Shown in pieces: positions 26,973 to 35,415 of a stretch of DNA of 64,000 nt. Numbering within the stretch: the stretch's first letter is position 1; every line of letters starts with the position of its first letter. A program made the translations under genes and the position numbers. Below the pieces are notes generated by a model. The model made no database searches. It was not told the origin of the DNA and worked only from the letters and a program-made list of their open reading frames with translations. The DNA comes from Saccharicrinis sp963667815 (GTDB lineage: Bacteria > Bacteroidota > Bacteroidia > Bacteroidales > Marinilabiliaceae): NCBI GenBank assembly GCA_963667815.1, contig OY764021.1. The stretch is one strand, 5' to 3'.

Positions 26973-27340
26973 TTAAAGATCAGATTCTTCATTTTTAAAG
27001 ATGGACTTTCTGTAATTGATGCCCCACTTTGCCATTTCATCAATTAATGGAGATAGGGTTTTGCCGTATTCAGTTATAGAATAGGCCACGGTTATTGGTT
27101 TGGTATTCATTACTGTACGGTTTATTAAATTATTCATTTCTAAATCCTGAAGCTCCTTTGAGAGCATTTTAGTTCCAATACCGTTTACCTCTTTAAGCAA
27201 GTCCATAAAGCCTAAAGTATTACCCTCAATCAGCGTGCCTATAATATGGAACTTCCATTTTCCCAATGGATAGCAAATTCATCTTCACAGCATCTAAAGC
27301 ATTGTTGAATCAGTTCTAAGTAATGATTTGTATTGATCAT
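26973..27340 (-). pseudogene. HxlR-family transcriptional regulator, frameshifted
   Basis: The main frame (27266 to 26973) encodes a winged-helix HxlR domain from GKWKFHIIGTLIEGN through LSKELQDLE to VAYSITEYGKTLSPLIDEMAKWG, but starts at a TTG in the middle of the first helix. Just upstream in another frame, ATG 27340 encodes MINTNHYLELIQQCFRCC and EDEFAI, which is the expected N-terminus with the conserved Cys of HxlR proteins. One missing base near 27267-27272 separates the two. Translation as it stands would stop shortly after the shift. HxlR proteins regulate nearby redox or detoxification genes, and none is present here. Confidence 0.7.
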
Positions 27341-27436
27341 TAATTTTTTGATAGCTAATCATTACAAATAAAATAATAAAGTGAATAAGTTGTATTAAAT
27401 GGAGGTGTAAGTATTTTATAGCGCCTAAAATGTAGT

Positions 27437-27491
27437 TAATATATTAGCTAAAAAATGCATATATAGTTATATTTGTCTAATATATTAGCTA
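27437..27491 (+). promoter_or_regulatory. hipBA promoter with two operators
   Basis: TAATATATTAGCTA occurs at 27437-27450 and 27478-27491, exactly 41 bp (about four helical turns) apart. The first ten bases are a perfect palindrome. They flank an exact -7 box TATATTTG at 27468-27475. The second copy ends 2 nt before the ATG. HipB dimers on both sites would block the promoter, the usual autoregulation of this module. Confidence 0.75.
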
Positions 27492-27492
27492 T

Positions 27493-27771
27493 ATGTATTC
27501 AATTAATCCAACACCACACGAAATTGGTAAGGAACTGGCCAAACGCCACAAGGCCTTACGTAAACAATTAAAGTTATCTCAATTAGAAATGGCAGAAAGA
27601 TCTGGAGTTTCTTTAGGTAGCTTAAAGCGTTTTGAAACTACCGGACAAATATCTCTGGAATCATTGCTTAAGTTAGCTCACCTTCTTGATAGACTGGAAG
27701 ATTTTAAGTCAGTTTTCCAACCCAAAGAAGACTTAGGTAATATTGAAGGCCTTTTTTCAACTAAATCCTAA
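27493..27771 (+). CDS. hipB: HipB-like antitoxin (XRE HTH)
   Basis: 92 residues with one HTH_XRE domain (about 14-68): KRHKALRKQLKLSQLEMAERSGVSLGSLKRFETTG, with a recognition helix SLGSLKRFE. The C-terminal tail is short and disordered. It should bind the duplicated TAATATATTA operators just upstream and neutralise the HipA kinase encoded 13 bp downstream. The start lies very close to the predicted transcription start, so the message is nearly leaderless. Confidence 0.88.
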   Translation: MYSINPTPHEIGKELAKRHKALRKQLKLSQLEMAERSGVSLGSLKRFETTGQISLESLLKLAHLLDRLEDFKSVFQPKEDLGNIEGLFSTKS

Positions 27772-27784
27772 AAAAGAACCTGTT

Positions 27785-29020
27785 ATGGATAATATCAAAA
27801 ATATTTTAGTGTATTTGGAGCTTGAAGGCCAAAGTTATGAAGTAGGTGAAATGGTAAGGGATAATCGAACAATCTACTTTCGCTATAATGCTGATTTTTT
27901 GAAATGTGGTGTCAATATTTCACCAATTAAGCTGCCACATAATAATGAAATCAATTCTGCCGGTTTAGAACCCTTTGATGGGCTGTATGGTGTTTTTAAC
28001 GATTCGTTACCTGATGGTTGGGGAAGGTTGTTGTTAGATCGCACCCTTGCATCGAAAGGCGTAAATATGCAAAATATAACTCCATTGGATCGCTTGGCTT
28101 ACGTTGGTGATAAAGGTATGGGTGCTTTATGTTACAAGCCTAGGTTTGATGAAGATGTTTCAATTTCGTCTGAAATTGAACTGGATTTGATTGCTCAGGA
28201 AATGAACCACATTTTAAAAGGAAGCGATTCTGATATAATTGACCAGCTATTTACTTTAGGTGGTTCTTCTGGCGGAGCACGTCCTAAAATCTTTGTTGGG
28301 TATAATAATGATACCAAAGAATTAATGCATGGTAATCAAAAATTAGAACAAGGTTTTGAAGATTGGCTAATTAAATTTCCATCATCGTCTGATCCTAAAG
28401 AGATTGCTAATATTGAATACGCTTACCATAAGATGGCTTTAAAAGCCGGATTAGAGATGAGTGATTGTAAACTATTCACAGGGCGCTCGGGACAAACATA
28501 CTTTGGCACTAAACGCTTTGACAGAATAAAAGAGAAAAGAATTCACATGCATACTGCTAGTGGATTGATGCATGATAATTTTAGAATGAGCACTATGGAT
28601 TATGGTCATTTAATGGATTGTGCCTTTCAACTTGAAAAACATGTGAAAGCATACGAAAAACTATTACGTCTGGCAGCTTTTAATGTGTTTGCTCATAATA
28701 GGGACGATCATAGCAAGAATTTTTCTTTTTTAATGGATACAAAAGGTAATTGGAGTTTCGCTCCCGTATATGATCTTACTTTTTCAAATTCAGCATATGG
28801 CTTTCACAGCACAATGGTTGCAGGAGAGAGTAAAAATCCGGGAAGGAAACATTTATTGGAGTTAGGCTTACATTTTGGAATAAAGAAACCGGAGCTGATA
28901 TTGGAAGAGGTCCAAGATGCTGTTTCATATTGGGACTCATTAGCTAAAGAATGTGGTGTGTCACAAAATACTATTATAACAATTCAAAAGGCAATTAATG
29001 GAGTGAATAAAATTAATTAA
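27785..29020 (+). CDS. hipA: HipA-like Ser/Thr kinase toxin
   Basis: 411 residues. ATG 27785 (MDNIKNILVYLELEG) is preferred to the TTG at 27743, which overlaps hipB. The order is an N-terminal subdomain (about 1-110, with DSLPDGWGRLLLDR), a glycine/serine loop GGSSGGARPK that binds ATP, and a catalytic loop HNRDDHSKNFSF with the DLTFS metal-binding motif. E. coli HipA phosphorylates glutamyl-tRNA synthetase and induces growth arrest; the target here is unknown. The length and catalytic residues are complete, so it may be active. It lies inside the accessory region, beside an integrase remnant. Confidence 0.92.
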   Translation: MDNIKNILVYLELEGQSYEVGEMVRDNRTIYFRYNADFLKCGVNISPIKLPHNNEINSAGLEPFDGLYGVFNDSLPDGWGRLLLDRTLASKGVNMQNITPLDRLAYVGDKGMGALCYKPRFDEDVSISSEIELDLIAQEMNHILKGSDSDIIDQLFTLGGSSGGARPKIFVGYNNDTKELMHGNQKLEQGFEDWLIKFPSSSDPKEIANIEYAYHKMALKAGLEMSDCKLFTGRSGQTYFGTKRFDRIKEKRIHMHTASGLMHDNFRMSTMDYGHLMDCAFQLEKHVKAYEKLLRLAAFNVFAHNRDDHSKNFSFLMDTKGNWSFAPVYDLTFSNSAYGFHSTMVAGESKNPGRKHLLELGLHFGIKKPELILEEVQDAVSYWDSLAKECGVSQNTIITIQKAINGVNKIN

Positions 29021-29226
29021 CGTCCTTTATTAGTATGAAATTTAAACAAATTCGCACTCTTCTCCATATTTTTACTAATCAAAGCCTCTGTAGTTATGGC
29101 ATAACGCTCAGCCATCTTTATGGTGGAATAACCTAAAGTTTTTGATACTACCTCAAGCAGCATATTATTTTCTAGAGCTACAGTTGTTGCAAAAGTAGCC
29201 CGTAATAAGTAATGTCTTTTGAAAAT
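29017..29226 (-). pseudogene. Tyrosine recombinase (integrase) C-terminal remnant
   Basis: About 69 residues: KRHYLLRATFATTVALENN, then LEVVSKTLGYSTIKMAERYA. The HxLRxTFAT box and the LG(H/Y)S.I..(T/A)..YA block are the last parts of a phage-type integrase, with the Tyr nucleophile kept and the usual LGH changed to LGY. The N-terminal three quarters are absent. The frame upstream runs into the terminator and tRNA-Ser. It is a decayed integrase next to a tRNA gene, the classic position for an integrated element. Confidence 0.75.
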
Positions 29227-29242
29227 AAGGATTAGATAAAAT

Positions 29243-29280
29243 AAAAAAGCCCGCCTTCGCAGTGAACTGCTTCGACGGGC
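29243..29280 (-). terminator. Terminator of the first tRNA-Ser
   Basis: On the minus strand, GCCCG...CGGGC and GCAGT...ACTGC arms form a stem with an internal loop, followed by TTTTTTATTTT. Confidence 0.7.
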
Positions 29281-29285
29281 GTAAG

Positions 29286-29370
29286 CGGAGAGAGAGGGAT
29301 TCGAACCCCCGGTACGTTGCCGCACAATGGTTTTCAAGACCACCGCATTCGACCACTCTGCCATCTCTCC
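29286..29370 (-). tRNA. tRNA-Ser (anticodon TGA), copy 1
   Basis: An 85-nt class II tRNA on the minus strand, starting GGAGAGATGGCAGAGTGG, with anticodon loop CTTGAAA (TGA), a long variable arm, the T-arm GGTTCGAATC, and CTCTCTCC closing the acceptor stem. Identical to the copy at 29548-29632. CCA is not encoded. Confidence 0.95.
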
Positions 29371-29430
29371 AAAATCTTATCATTAATCCAAACACTTTCG
29401 TTTGGTGAATTTGCTTTTTCTAAGCGGATG

Positions 29431-29438
29431 CAAATATA
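29431..29438 (-). promoter_or_regulatory. -7 element of tRNA-Ser copy 1
   Basis: TATATTTG read on the minus strand, about 60 nt before the tRNA. No TTTG at the right distance upstream. Confidence 0.45.
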
Positions 29439-29504
29439 TACTTTTTTCTAATTAATCATTAAAAAAAGTAACAAAATAAAATATAAAAATGATTTTTCTA
29501 ATTA

Positions 29505-29546
29505 TCGAAAAAAAAACTCGTCTAAACTTTTGCTTCGACGAGTTTT
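29505..29546 (-). terminator. Terminator of the second tRNA-Ser
   Basis: Minus-strand stem AAAACTCGTC/GACGAGTTTT with a long T-run (nine T) behind it. Confidence 0.85.
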
Positions 29547-29547
29547 G

Positions 29548-29632
29548 CGGAGAGAGAGGGATTCGAACCCCCGGTACGTTGCCGCACAATGGTTTTCAAG
29601 ACCACCGCATTCGACCACTCTGCCATCTCTCC
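29548..29632 (-). tRNA. tRNA-Ser (anticodon TGA), copy 2
   Basis: An 85-nt gene identical in sequence to copy 1, 177 bp further right, with its own promoter and terminator. The two flanks are unrelated, so the copies are separate transcription units. Confidence 0.95.
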
Positions 29633-29706
29633 AAAATCTTTATATTTTATCTGAAATCATCCGTTTTTTAGACTGTTTCAGTGTGTATCTCTTTTGATAA
29701 CGGCTG

Positions 29707-29737
29707 CAAAAATAGAGGAATTTTTTATATCTGCAAA
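29707..29737 (-). promoter_or_regulatory. Promoter of tRNA-Ser copy 2
   Basis: On the minus strand TTTG (29737-29734), 19 nt, TATTTTTG (29714-29707): a full match to the Bacteroidota consensus, about 70 nt before the tRNA. Confidence 0.75.
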
Positions 29738-29907
29738 AATAAAAAACGAAAAAATATCAATGTTATTTTCAGGTGTGTTATAAGTGCTTTTTTATCAATG
29801 GTGTATGCTGAAATATTTTTTTGTAAAAAAATAGTCATTAATCTATTTTATTCCTCGTTTGGATAAAAAACAAGATTAATGACTCATAAAATAACTAGTG
29901 TGTATCT

Positions 29908-30573
29908 TTAAAATTTACCAAATTTTAAGCTTAATCCAATATTCCAACCTCTTAATATGTCGTTGGAGCCAATAGTTTGGCCTTTTACAGATTCAGTTCT
30001 GTATTCTAAACCAATATTACTTGTATACCTGTAACTACCTGCAATGGCAAAACGCATAAATTTAACCAGGTTAAATTCAATTTCAATACCAGGTTCAAAT
30101 ACAAAAAACGCATCACTATCTTCATATCCATTTTCATCATCGTACCAATCGTCGTGTTCATTGCCGTAATGGTTGTTGTAAGATACACCGCCGGCCCCAA
30201 TTAAAATAGGAAATGCTATATGAACAGGATTTTTTGCACCAATAACCGGTTCCAGAAGTAAACCTCCATATCCTCCGGCATATTCATATTTTTCCAATAG
30301 GTTCATGTCATAAATGGGCTCAGTAATAAAAGCATTACCACCTAAACCAATAGTAAAAGAGTGGTTGATGAGCCATCCACCTTTAGCTCCAATTACAATA
30401 GCATCTCTATCTGCAATTTGGGTGTAATTTAACATGATACCACCATATCCTCCGTTTGAGTTTTCTCCTTTGTTGCTAAATATGGTTTTAATTTCATTAT
30501 TATTTTCACTGTTTTGCGACCATAATGTTGATGACATTAATATAAGTGCAAAGTAAAATACAATACGTTTCAT
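29908..30573 (-). CDS. Outer-membrane beta-barrel protein (221 aa)
   Basis: Signal peptide MKRIVFYFALILMSSTLWSQ. The mature part alternates polar and hydrophobic residues, rich in Gly and aromatics (IGAKGGWLINHSFTIGLGGNAF, MRFAIAGSYRYTS), and ends SLKFGKF, a C-terminal Phe typical of barrels. An acidic loop (GNEHDDWYDDENGYEDSD) might bind cations. It is the last gene of the ECF-sigma operon, 47 bp after another barrel gene. The role is probably a structural or sensing surface protein; the ligand is unknown. Confidence 0.75.
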   Translation of the reverse strand: MKRIVFYFALILMSSTLWSQNSENNNEIKTIFSNKGENSNGGYGGIMLNYTQIADRDAIVIGAKGGWLINHSFTIGLGGNAFITEPIYDMNLLEKYEYAGGYGGLLLEPVIGAKNPVHIAFPILIGAGGVSYNNHYGNEHDDWYDDENGYEDSDAFFVFEPGIEIEFNLVKFMRFAIAGSYRYTSNIGLEYRTESVKGQTIGSNDILRGWNIGLSLKFGKF

Positions 30574-30620
30574 ATGTCTAAATTTGATTATTAAACTTTA
30601 ATTGTTCAGCTTTTAAAATT

Positions 30621-31142
30621 CTAAAATGTGTAGGCAATACTAACCATGAGTAAATCCATATTTACTCTGAAATAGGTGGCGCCTCCGAATTCAAAGTTTG
30701 GATTATATTCACTAGCCAGTACAAAGGGGTATTTTAAAAAACGATATTCTAAACCAACCACACCATCTAATCCAAATGCAAAGTAGTTGCCCTTGTGTTT
30801 AATAGCCGGACTAAATGGGGTAAATAGATTTCTGCTTTTATAATATCTGTAATATCTAAAATGAGTACCATATCCATAGTAGAAAAAGAACTTGGAACTT
30901 TTTTGAGGAAATGCCACTTCATGAAAAGTTCTGAATCCACCTATACTAACACCGCCATCTTTAATTATTGCCTGAGCACTAAAGGCAGATTCATTGGGTA
31001 ACAGTCTTTTAATCATGATACCAGATCCATTTCCATCTTTATATCCAATGAGCATTTTATAATCCTGGGCAGCTATTGTACCAGGATAAGCTATAAAAAG
31101 AAACAGTAGTATAATGATATGTTTTATATGATTAGAGTTCAT
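30621..31142 (-). CDS. Outer-membrane beta-barrel-like protein (173 aa)
   Basis: Signal peptide ending in GTIAAQ at about residue 26. A short barrel-like chain with many Tyr/Phe/Gly strands (KFFFYYGYGTHFRYYRYYKS) and the C-terminus MVSIAYTF. Predicted outer membrane. It is the fourth gene in the sigma operon, 29 bp after the DUF4097-like gene. No specific family is recognised. Confidence 0.7.
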   Translation of the reverse strand: MNSNHIKHIIILLFLFIAYPGTIAAQDYKMLIGYKDGNGSGIMIKRLLPNESAFSAQAIIKDGGVSIGGFRTFHEVAFPQKSSKFFFYYGYGTHFRYYRYYKSRNLFTPFSPAIKHKGNYFAFGLDGVVGLEYRFLKYPFVLASEYNPNFEFGGATYFRVNMDLLMVSIAYTF

Positions 31143-31171
31143 TTTTATGATCTTTATTAATTGCTAATTAA

Positions 31172-32251
31172 TTAGTTAATTTCTATCTCAGCATTTGACG
31201 CATCAATAATGATTTCTTTTGAACTGTTTTCTTTAATATGATAGCCGGTTCTTTTTAATTGGTTTCGGTCTTTAATATTAGTTTCGCTACTCCAATTTAT
31301 TTTTTTATTATATCGAGGTGAGGCTTTATCATCATAGGTTGTAATATTAAAAGCTTCATTGGGTAGTGTAATATTTAAATTGGCATAGATGCTTTTTAAG
31401 TTTACTTTTTCAAAATCAGAGGAACATTCCAGATGTTTAAGTATTCCGTATTTTATATTCAAGCTAATTTCTTTGTTTAAGAGGTTAAAATACAACTCGC
31501 AAAATTCCGAATCACCAAAAATGTAGTTGGCAGAATTAATATCAATCCTACCTCTTCGGGCATCAAGTTTGAGTAAGTTAACTTTACTGATATTTACATT
31601 AGATGATTTGGAGTCGAGGGTAATATTATTCCCCATTTCAATGGAGGTTTCCATAAAGTTCAGAATAAGATTTCCTTGCTCAATAGTTGAAATGATACAA
31701 TTTCCAAAAGATAAATTAAGTCGTGAATTACCACTAAGACTTTTGGCTTGTAAATCTCCGTTTGATAAGTTTATATTAATATCTCCTTTTAATGAAGGGA
31801 GTATGATGTTACCATATTTATTATCAATTTTTAAATTAATATAGTTGGGTATTGTAATATAATAGTCTACATGCGTTTGTTCTTCATTTGTGGATAGTAT
31901 ATTGGTTGCTTCTTTTAAGTCTTTAAAAAAAGAAGAATAACTACTGCCATATAGTGTTTTTACTGATCGGTATAGAGAATTACCAGAAATGTCAAAAGAA
32001 ACGTTACTTTTTGTTTTGTTAAAGCGGCTTTCATTTTTTTCTGACAAAATAAAATCAATATCTACTTTAACAGAATCTTTATCCCATACCTCAACATAGA
32101 TGGTTCCATATTTATTAATTACTTCAAGAGTACCTGACGCATTTATTTTAAAGGTATGCGATTGTTTAATTTCCTCATGGTAATCCTGAGCAAATGAATA
32201 TTGTGATATTAAACAACATCCAACAATTATTATAAGGGTAACATATCGCAT
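31172..32251 (-). CDS. DUF4097-like secreted beta-repeat protein
   Basis: 359 residues with signal MRYVTLIIIVGCCLISQYSFAQ. The mature chain is a series of short beta strands whose turns share NKYGxIxL or NGDLxxxx patterns (NKYGTIYVEVWDKD, DNKYGNIILPSLKGDINI, SNGDLQAKSLSG), as in DUF4097/DUF2807 beta-helix proteins found next to ECF sigma factors. Probably periplasmic or at the outer membrane. It may be a sensor or a structural target of the regulon. Function is not established. Confidence 0.7.
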   Translation of the reverse strand: MRYVTLIIIVGCCLISQYSFAQDYHEEIKQSHTFKINASGTLEVINKYGTIYVEVWDKDSVKVDIDFILSEKNESRFNKTKSNVSFDISGNSLYRSVKTLYGSSYSSFFKDLKEATNILSTNEEQTHVDYYITIPNYINLKIDNKYGNIILPSLKGDININLSNGDLQAKSLSGNSRLNLSFGNCIISTIEQGNLILNFMETSIEMGNNITLDSKSSNVNISKVNLLKLDARRGRIDINSANYIFGDSEFCELYFNLLNKEISLNIKYGILKHLECSSDFEKVNLKSIYANLNITLPNEAFNITTYDDKASPRYNKKINWSSETNIKDRNQLKRTGYHIKENSSKEIIIDASNAEIEIN

Positions 32252-32276
32252 GATATATGATATTTAATGTATTATT

Positions 32277-32801
32277 TTAGATATTATCTATGTTTGTTTG
32301 TTCTTCCTTTTGTTCTGGCGATAAATACTTCAGAATATCTTCCAGAACTTTTAGTTTCATTCTGTAATTTAAAATCATTGCTTCAACAACCTCTCTGTTT
32401 GAAATATCATCATTTAAATCCTCTTTTAATTCAATCATAGCAGAGTCCAGAATAGCTAATTCTTCATTAACATCATTCTGTATTTCAGGATTGTATGATG
32501 TTAACTTAAAAAGCATTTCTTTTTTTTGATATAGTATATTGTTGTAATAATTTTCTGTTTCTTCAATTTCAGATAGTAAATTATGTTGTTGCGAAGTTTC
32601 TGTTGTATAAAACTTCAGGGCAGTTAAGGCTATAATAAAAACTGCAGCAACACCAGAGGCACTAATTATAATCCTTCTGACAACATGTGTTTTCTTTTGA
32701 GGTAAATTGCCTTCTATGCGATTCCAAATATCAATTGATGGTGTTAAATCATCAAAGAGATCCTTATTACTACTGATATGTTTTTCAAAATTATCTTGCA
32801 T
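32277..32801 (-). CDS. Single-pass membrane protein, probable anti-sigma factor
   Basis: 174 residues. A cytoplasmic N-terminus (about 1-40, DDLTPSIDIWNRIEGNLP) precedes one membrane helix (about 42-62, RIIISASGVAAVFIIALTALKF) and a periplasmic coiled-coil tail (EEIEETENYYNNILYQKKEM). The position 11 bp after an ECF sigma gene and the topology fit an anti-sigma factor, though no ZAS/HXXXCXXC zinc motif is visible. It would hold the sigma factor at the membrane until a signal arrives. Confidence 0.72.
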   Translation of the reverse strand: MQDNFEKHISSNKDLFDDLTPSIDIWNRIEGNLPQKKTHVVRRIIISASGVAAVFIIALTALKFYTTETSQQHNLLSEIEETENYYNNILYQKKEMLFKLTSYNPEIQNDVNEELAILDSAMIELKEDLNDDISNREVVEAMILNYRMKLKVLEDILKYLSPEQKEEQTNIDNI

Positions 32802-32812
32802 CTCTCTGTGTT

Positions 32813-33376
32813 TTAGTTTGTGCTATATTCAAATTTACCGGCATTAATAATTTCAATGATCTTTTTCTTGGCTCTTGCTAACTGTGATTTTGAAGTGGAT
32901 TCACTAATTCCTAATATTGTTGATATTTCCTGATGGTCATAGCCTTCAATGAGGTATAGGGAAAATACGATTCGATAACCATCGGGCAATAAACCCATTG
33001 CCTTTTTTATTTTTTCAATTTTAATATGGCTGGTTTCGGTGTATTGTTCATCTTCAAAATCAATGTGAAATATATTGTCGGTATATTCAAGCTCTATTCT
33101 TTTTTTCTTTAGTTCGTTAATACACCTGTTAACAACAATTCGTTTTAACCAGGCACCAAATGTAGATTCGAACCTAAAAGAGTCCAGCCGTCTGAATGCT
33201 TCGCAAAATGCATCCTGTAATACATCTTCAGCTTCAGGAATGCTATTCATCATTCGGCAACAAATATTAAACATTGCCTTGCTGTATAATTCATAAAGTT
33301 TTTTCTGACACTTTTTATTGCCATTTTTTGCTTTATTAATTATAGGTTTGTGTATGTCAATGTTAATTGTTGCCAA
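32813..33376 (-). CDS. ECF-family RNA polymerase sigma factor
   Basis: 187 residues with sigma-70 region 2 (LYELYSKAMFNICCRMMNSIPEAEDVLQDAFCEAFRRLDSF, about 27-70) and region 4.2 (LLPDGYRIVFSLYLIEGYDHQEISTILGISESTSKSQLARAKKKI, about 127-175). It leads a five-gene operon with its probable anti-sigma factor, a DUF4097-like protein and two barrels, which suggests a cell-envelope regulon. Spacing between genes is 11-47 bp. No standard -7 box is seen upstream, which fits autoregulation from its own promoter type. Confidence 0.93.
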   Translation of the reverse strand: MATINIDIHKPIINKAKNGNKKCQKKLYELYSKAMFNICCRMMNSIPEAEDVLQDAFCEAFRRLDSFRFESTFGAWLKRIVVNRCINELKKKRIELEYTDNIFHIDFEDEQYTETSHIKIEKIKKAMGLLPDGYRIVFSLYLIEGYDHQEISTILGISESTSKSQLARAKKKIIEIINAGKFEYSTN

Positions 33377-33569
33377 GTGTTATAAAATTTTATCTAATGA
33401 CAAAGGGTACTTTTAATAGTTGCATCAAGAATAAAATAAATCATTAAAATTTATTTATTCCTGTTATAAATTTAATGATAAGCTTATTAATTGGCTAATT
33501 AATAATGCTTTTGCAGAATAATTGATATATTTTTATCATTAAAATAAATTTAGTTGGTATCCTTTTTTC

Positions 33570-35399
33570 ATGAGTGAATTTAAAGCATTCAAAAATTTAG
33601 CAGATGAAATTGTTAATAAAGCCCTGATTATAGGTTTTTTATTTGGTTTTATTTCATATCTGGTTACTTTAATCAGAGCCTTTAATTATGGATTTAACTG
33701 GACTACTGTAGCAATTACAATTGTAATTATTTGCCTGGGTTTGTTGGTTTTATATCGATCTAAATTTAATCTGAATTTTAAGGTGGGATCTGTAGTTGTG
33801 GTTATTTTAATGGCTTTAATTACCGGTTTGTCTAAATATGGATTTTTAGTGTCATCAAAAGCCTATATCATATTAATACCCATTTTTGTATCGTTTGTAA
33901 TGGGGTATCGAAGAGCTATACTATTACTTTTGTTCTTTAGTTTTGTATATGCATTTTATGGTATATTATATATATATGAAATAATTCCTTACTCAGTAGA
34001 TGCTCAAGCCTATATTTCATCGCCCATATCATGGGCTATGGATATTACAATAATCATATTAACTGCTGCCGCATTATTAGTTGTAGGTAAAAAGTATTCC
34101 GATTCTATTTTATTAAACCTGTCATTAATTAAGCAGCAAAATAAGGAACTAAACGAACGAGAAAGGAAGTTTTATTTGCTTTTTGATAATTCGTTTGATG
34201 CTATTTTGATTGTTAAAGATGGTTTTATTGTTGATGTAAATAGCATTGCAAGTAAAATGCTTATGGTAAGTAAGGATAAAATAATAGGAATGCATATTAA
34301 AGAATTTGCACCTGAAAAGCAGCCTGATGGTTCCGTATCTGTTATAAAAATGAGAGAATTTGCCAAAGAGGTACGAAATATAAAAAGTAAATCGTTTGAA
34401 TGGAGACATAAACGATATGATGGAGAAGAATTTGATGCGGAAGTTCATATCTCAATAATAGATGTTGAAGAAAACGAACTGTTTCAGGTTTTAATAAAGG
34501 ATATTACCGAGCAAAAAAAACAGCAATCAGAAATTGAGCAATATAGATTACATCTTGAAAATCTGGTTGAACAGCGAACTGCGGAGTTAAATAAGGCAAA
34601 TCAGGACCTGGTAAATTCGAATAATCAATTACGACAACAGCATACGAAACTTGAAAAGTCGATTGCAGAGATTAAATCGATGCAGGAAAAATTGATAGAA
34701 AAAGAAAAGATGGCTTCGCTGGGAGTAATGACATCGGGTGTGGCTCATGAAATTAATAATCCATTAAATTTTATTCAAACAGGATTGTATTCACTTCGCA
34801 ATACTTTTGATACGGGGTTAAATCATTCTTTGAGTCAGGATGAATTAATGACAAACAGGCAGATTATTGACTATATGGAAGAGGGTGTAAACCGTATTTC
34901 GAGTATTGTAAATGGATTGGGGAACTTTAGTAGTAAAGGAACTGCAGGCTTTACTCATTGTTATATTAATGACGTAATTGAAGATTGTTTGGTTGTTTTG
35001 AGTCACGAAATAAAGAATCGGATTCATATAATAAAGGAATTTTCAGATCGTAAAATTAAAGTTTGGGCATCAGAAGATGGTTTGCACCAGGTGTTCTTCA
35101 ACATAATATATAACTCTGTTCAGGCTATAAAGCACAATGGTACAATTACTATAAAGGTATCGGTAGATGAAAACAATATGGTACATGTTTTTGTTAAGGA
35201 TAATGGAATTGGAATGTCAAAAGTAACCACCAGAAAGATGTTTGATCCATTTTATACCAAAAAGTCTCCGGGTCAAGGTTCCGGATTAGGAATGACCATT
35301 GTTTATAATATTGTGAATGATCATGGGGGCAGGGTAAAAGTGAATTCAAAATTAGGTGAAGGAACATTAATTGAAGTAGTATTACCTATATTAGCGTAG
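33570..35399 (+). CDS. Membrane PAS sensor histidine kinase
   Basis: 609 residues. About six membrane helices in the first 180 residues, a PAS domain (about 200-315, FYLLFDNSFDAILIVKDGFIVDVN), a coiled coil (about 320-375), a HisKA-like region MASLGVMTSGVAHEINNPLNF (H393) and a HATPase with KDNGIGM and GQGSGLGMTIVYNIV. The H-box with 'AHEINNPLN' is NtrB-like. It is divergent from the ECF operon. The REC-only protein encoded 16 bp downstream is the obvious partner. The stimulus is unknown. Confidence 0.93.
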   Translation: MSEFKAFKNLADEIVNKALIIGFLFGFISYLVTLIRAFNYGFNWTTVAITIVIICLGLLVLYRSKFNLNFKVGSVVVVILMALITGLSKYGFLVSSKAYIILIPIFVSFVMGYRRAILLLLFFSFVYAFYGILYIYEIIPYSVDAQAYISSPISWAMDITIIILTAAALLVVGKKYSDSILLNLSLIKQQNKELNERERKFYLLFDNSFDAILIVKDGFIVDVNSIASKMLMVSKDKIIGMHIKEFAPEKQPDGSVSVIKMREFAKEVRNIKSKSFEWRHKRYDGEEFDAEVHISIIDVEENELFQVLIKDITEQKKQQSEIEQYRLHLENLVEQRTAELNKANQDLVNSNNQLRQQHTKLEKSIAEIKSMQEKLIEKEKMASLGVMTSGVAHEINNPLNFIQTGLYSLRNTFDTGLNHSLSQDELMTNRQIIDYMEEGVNRISSIVNGLGNFSSKGTAGFTHCYINDVIEDCLVVLSHEIKNRIHIIKEFSDRKIKVWASEDGLHQVFFNIIYNSVQAIKHNGTITIKVSVDENNMVHVFVKDNGIGMSKVTTRKMFDPFYTKKSPGQGSGLGMTIVYNIVNDHGGRVKVNSKLGEGTLIEVVLPILA

Positions 35400-35415
35400 A
35401 AAAATAAAAATATTT

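Noticed and set aside
29286..29310. att site pair from the tRNA-Ser 3' end
   Set aside because: I could not find a second copy of the 3' end (other than the second tRNA itself) in the window, so island borders stay undefined.
29165..29395. ORFs over the tRNA genes (also 29489-29671)
   Set aside because: They are antisense or same-strand translations of the tRNA-Ser genes (GFESLSLR and GERGIRTPG are tRNA shadows).
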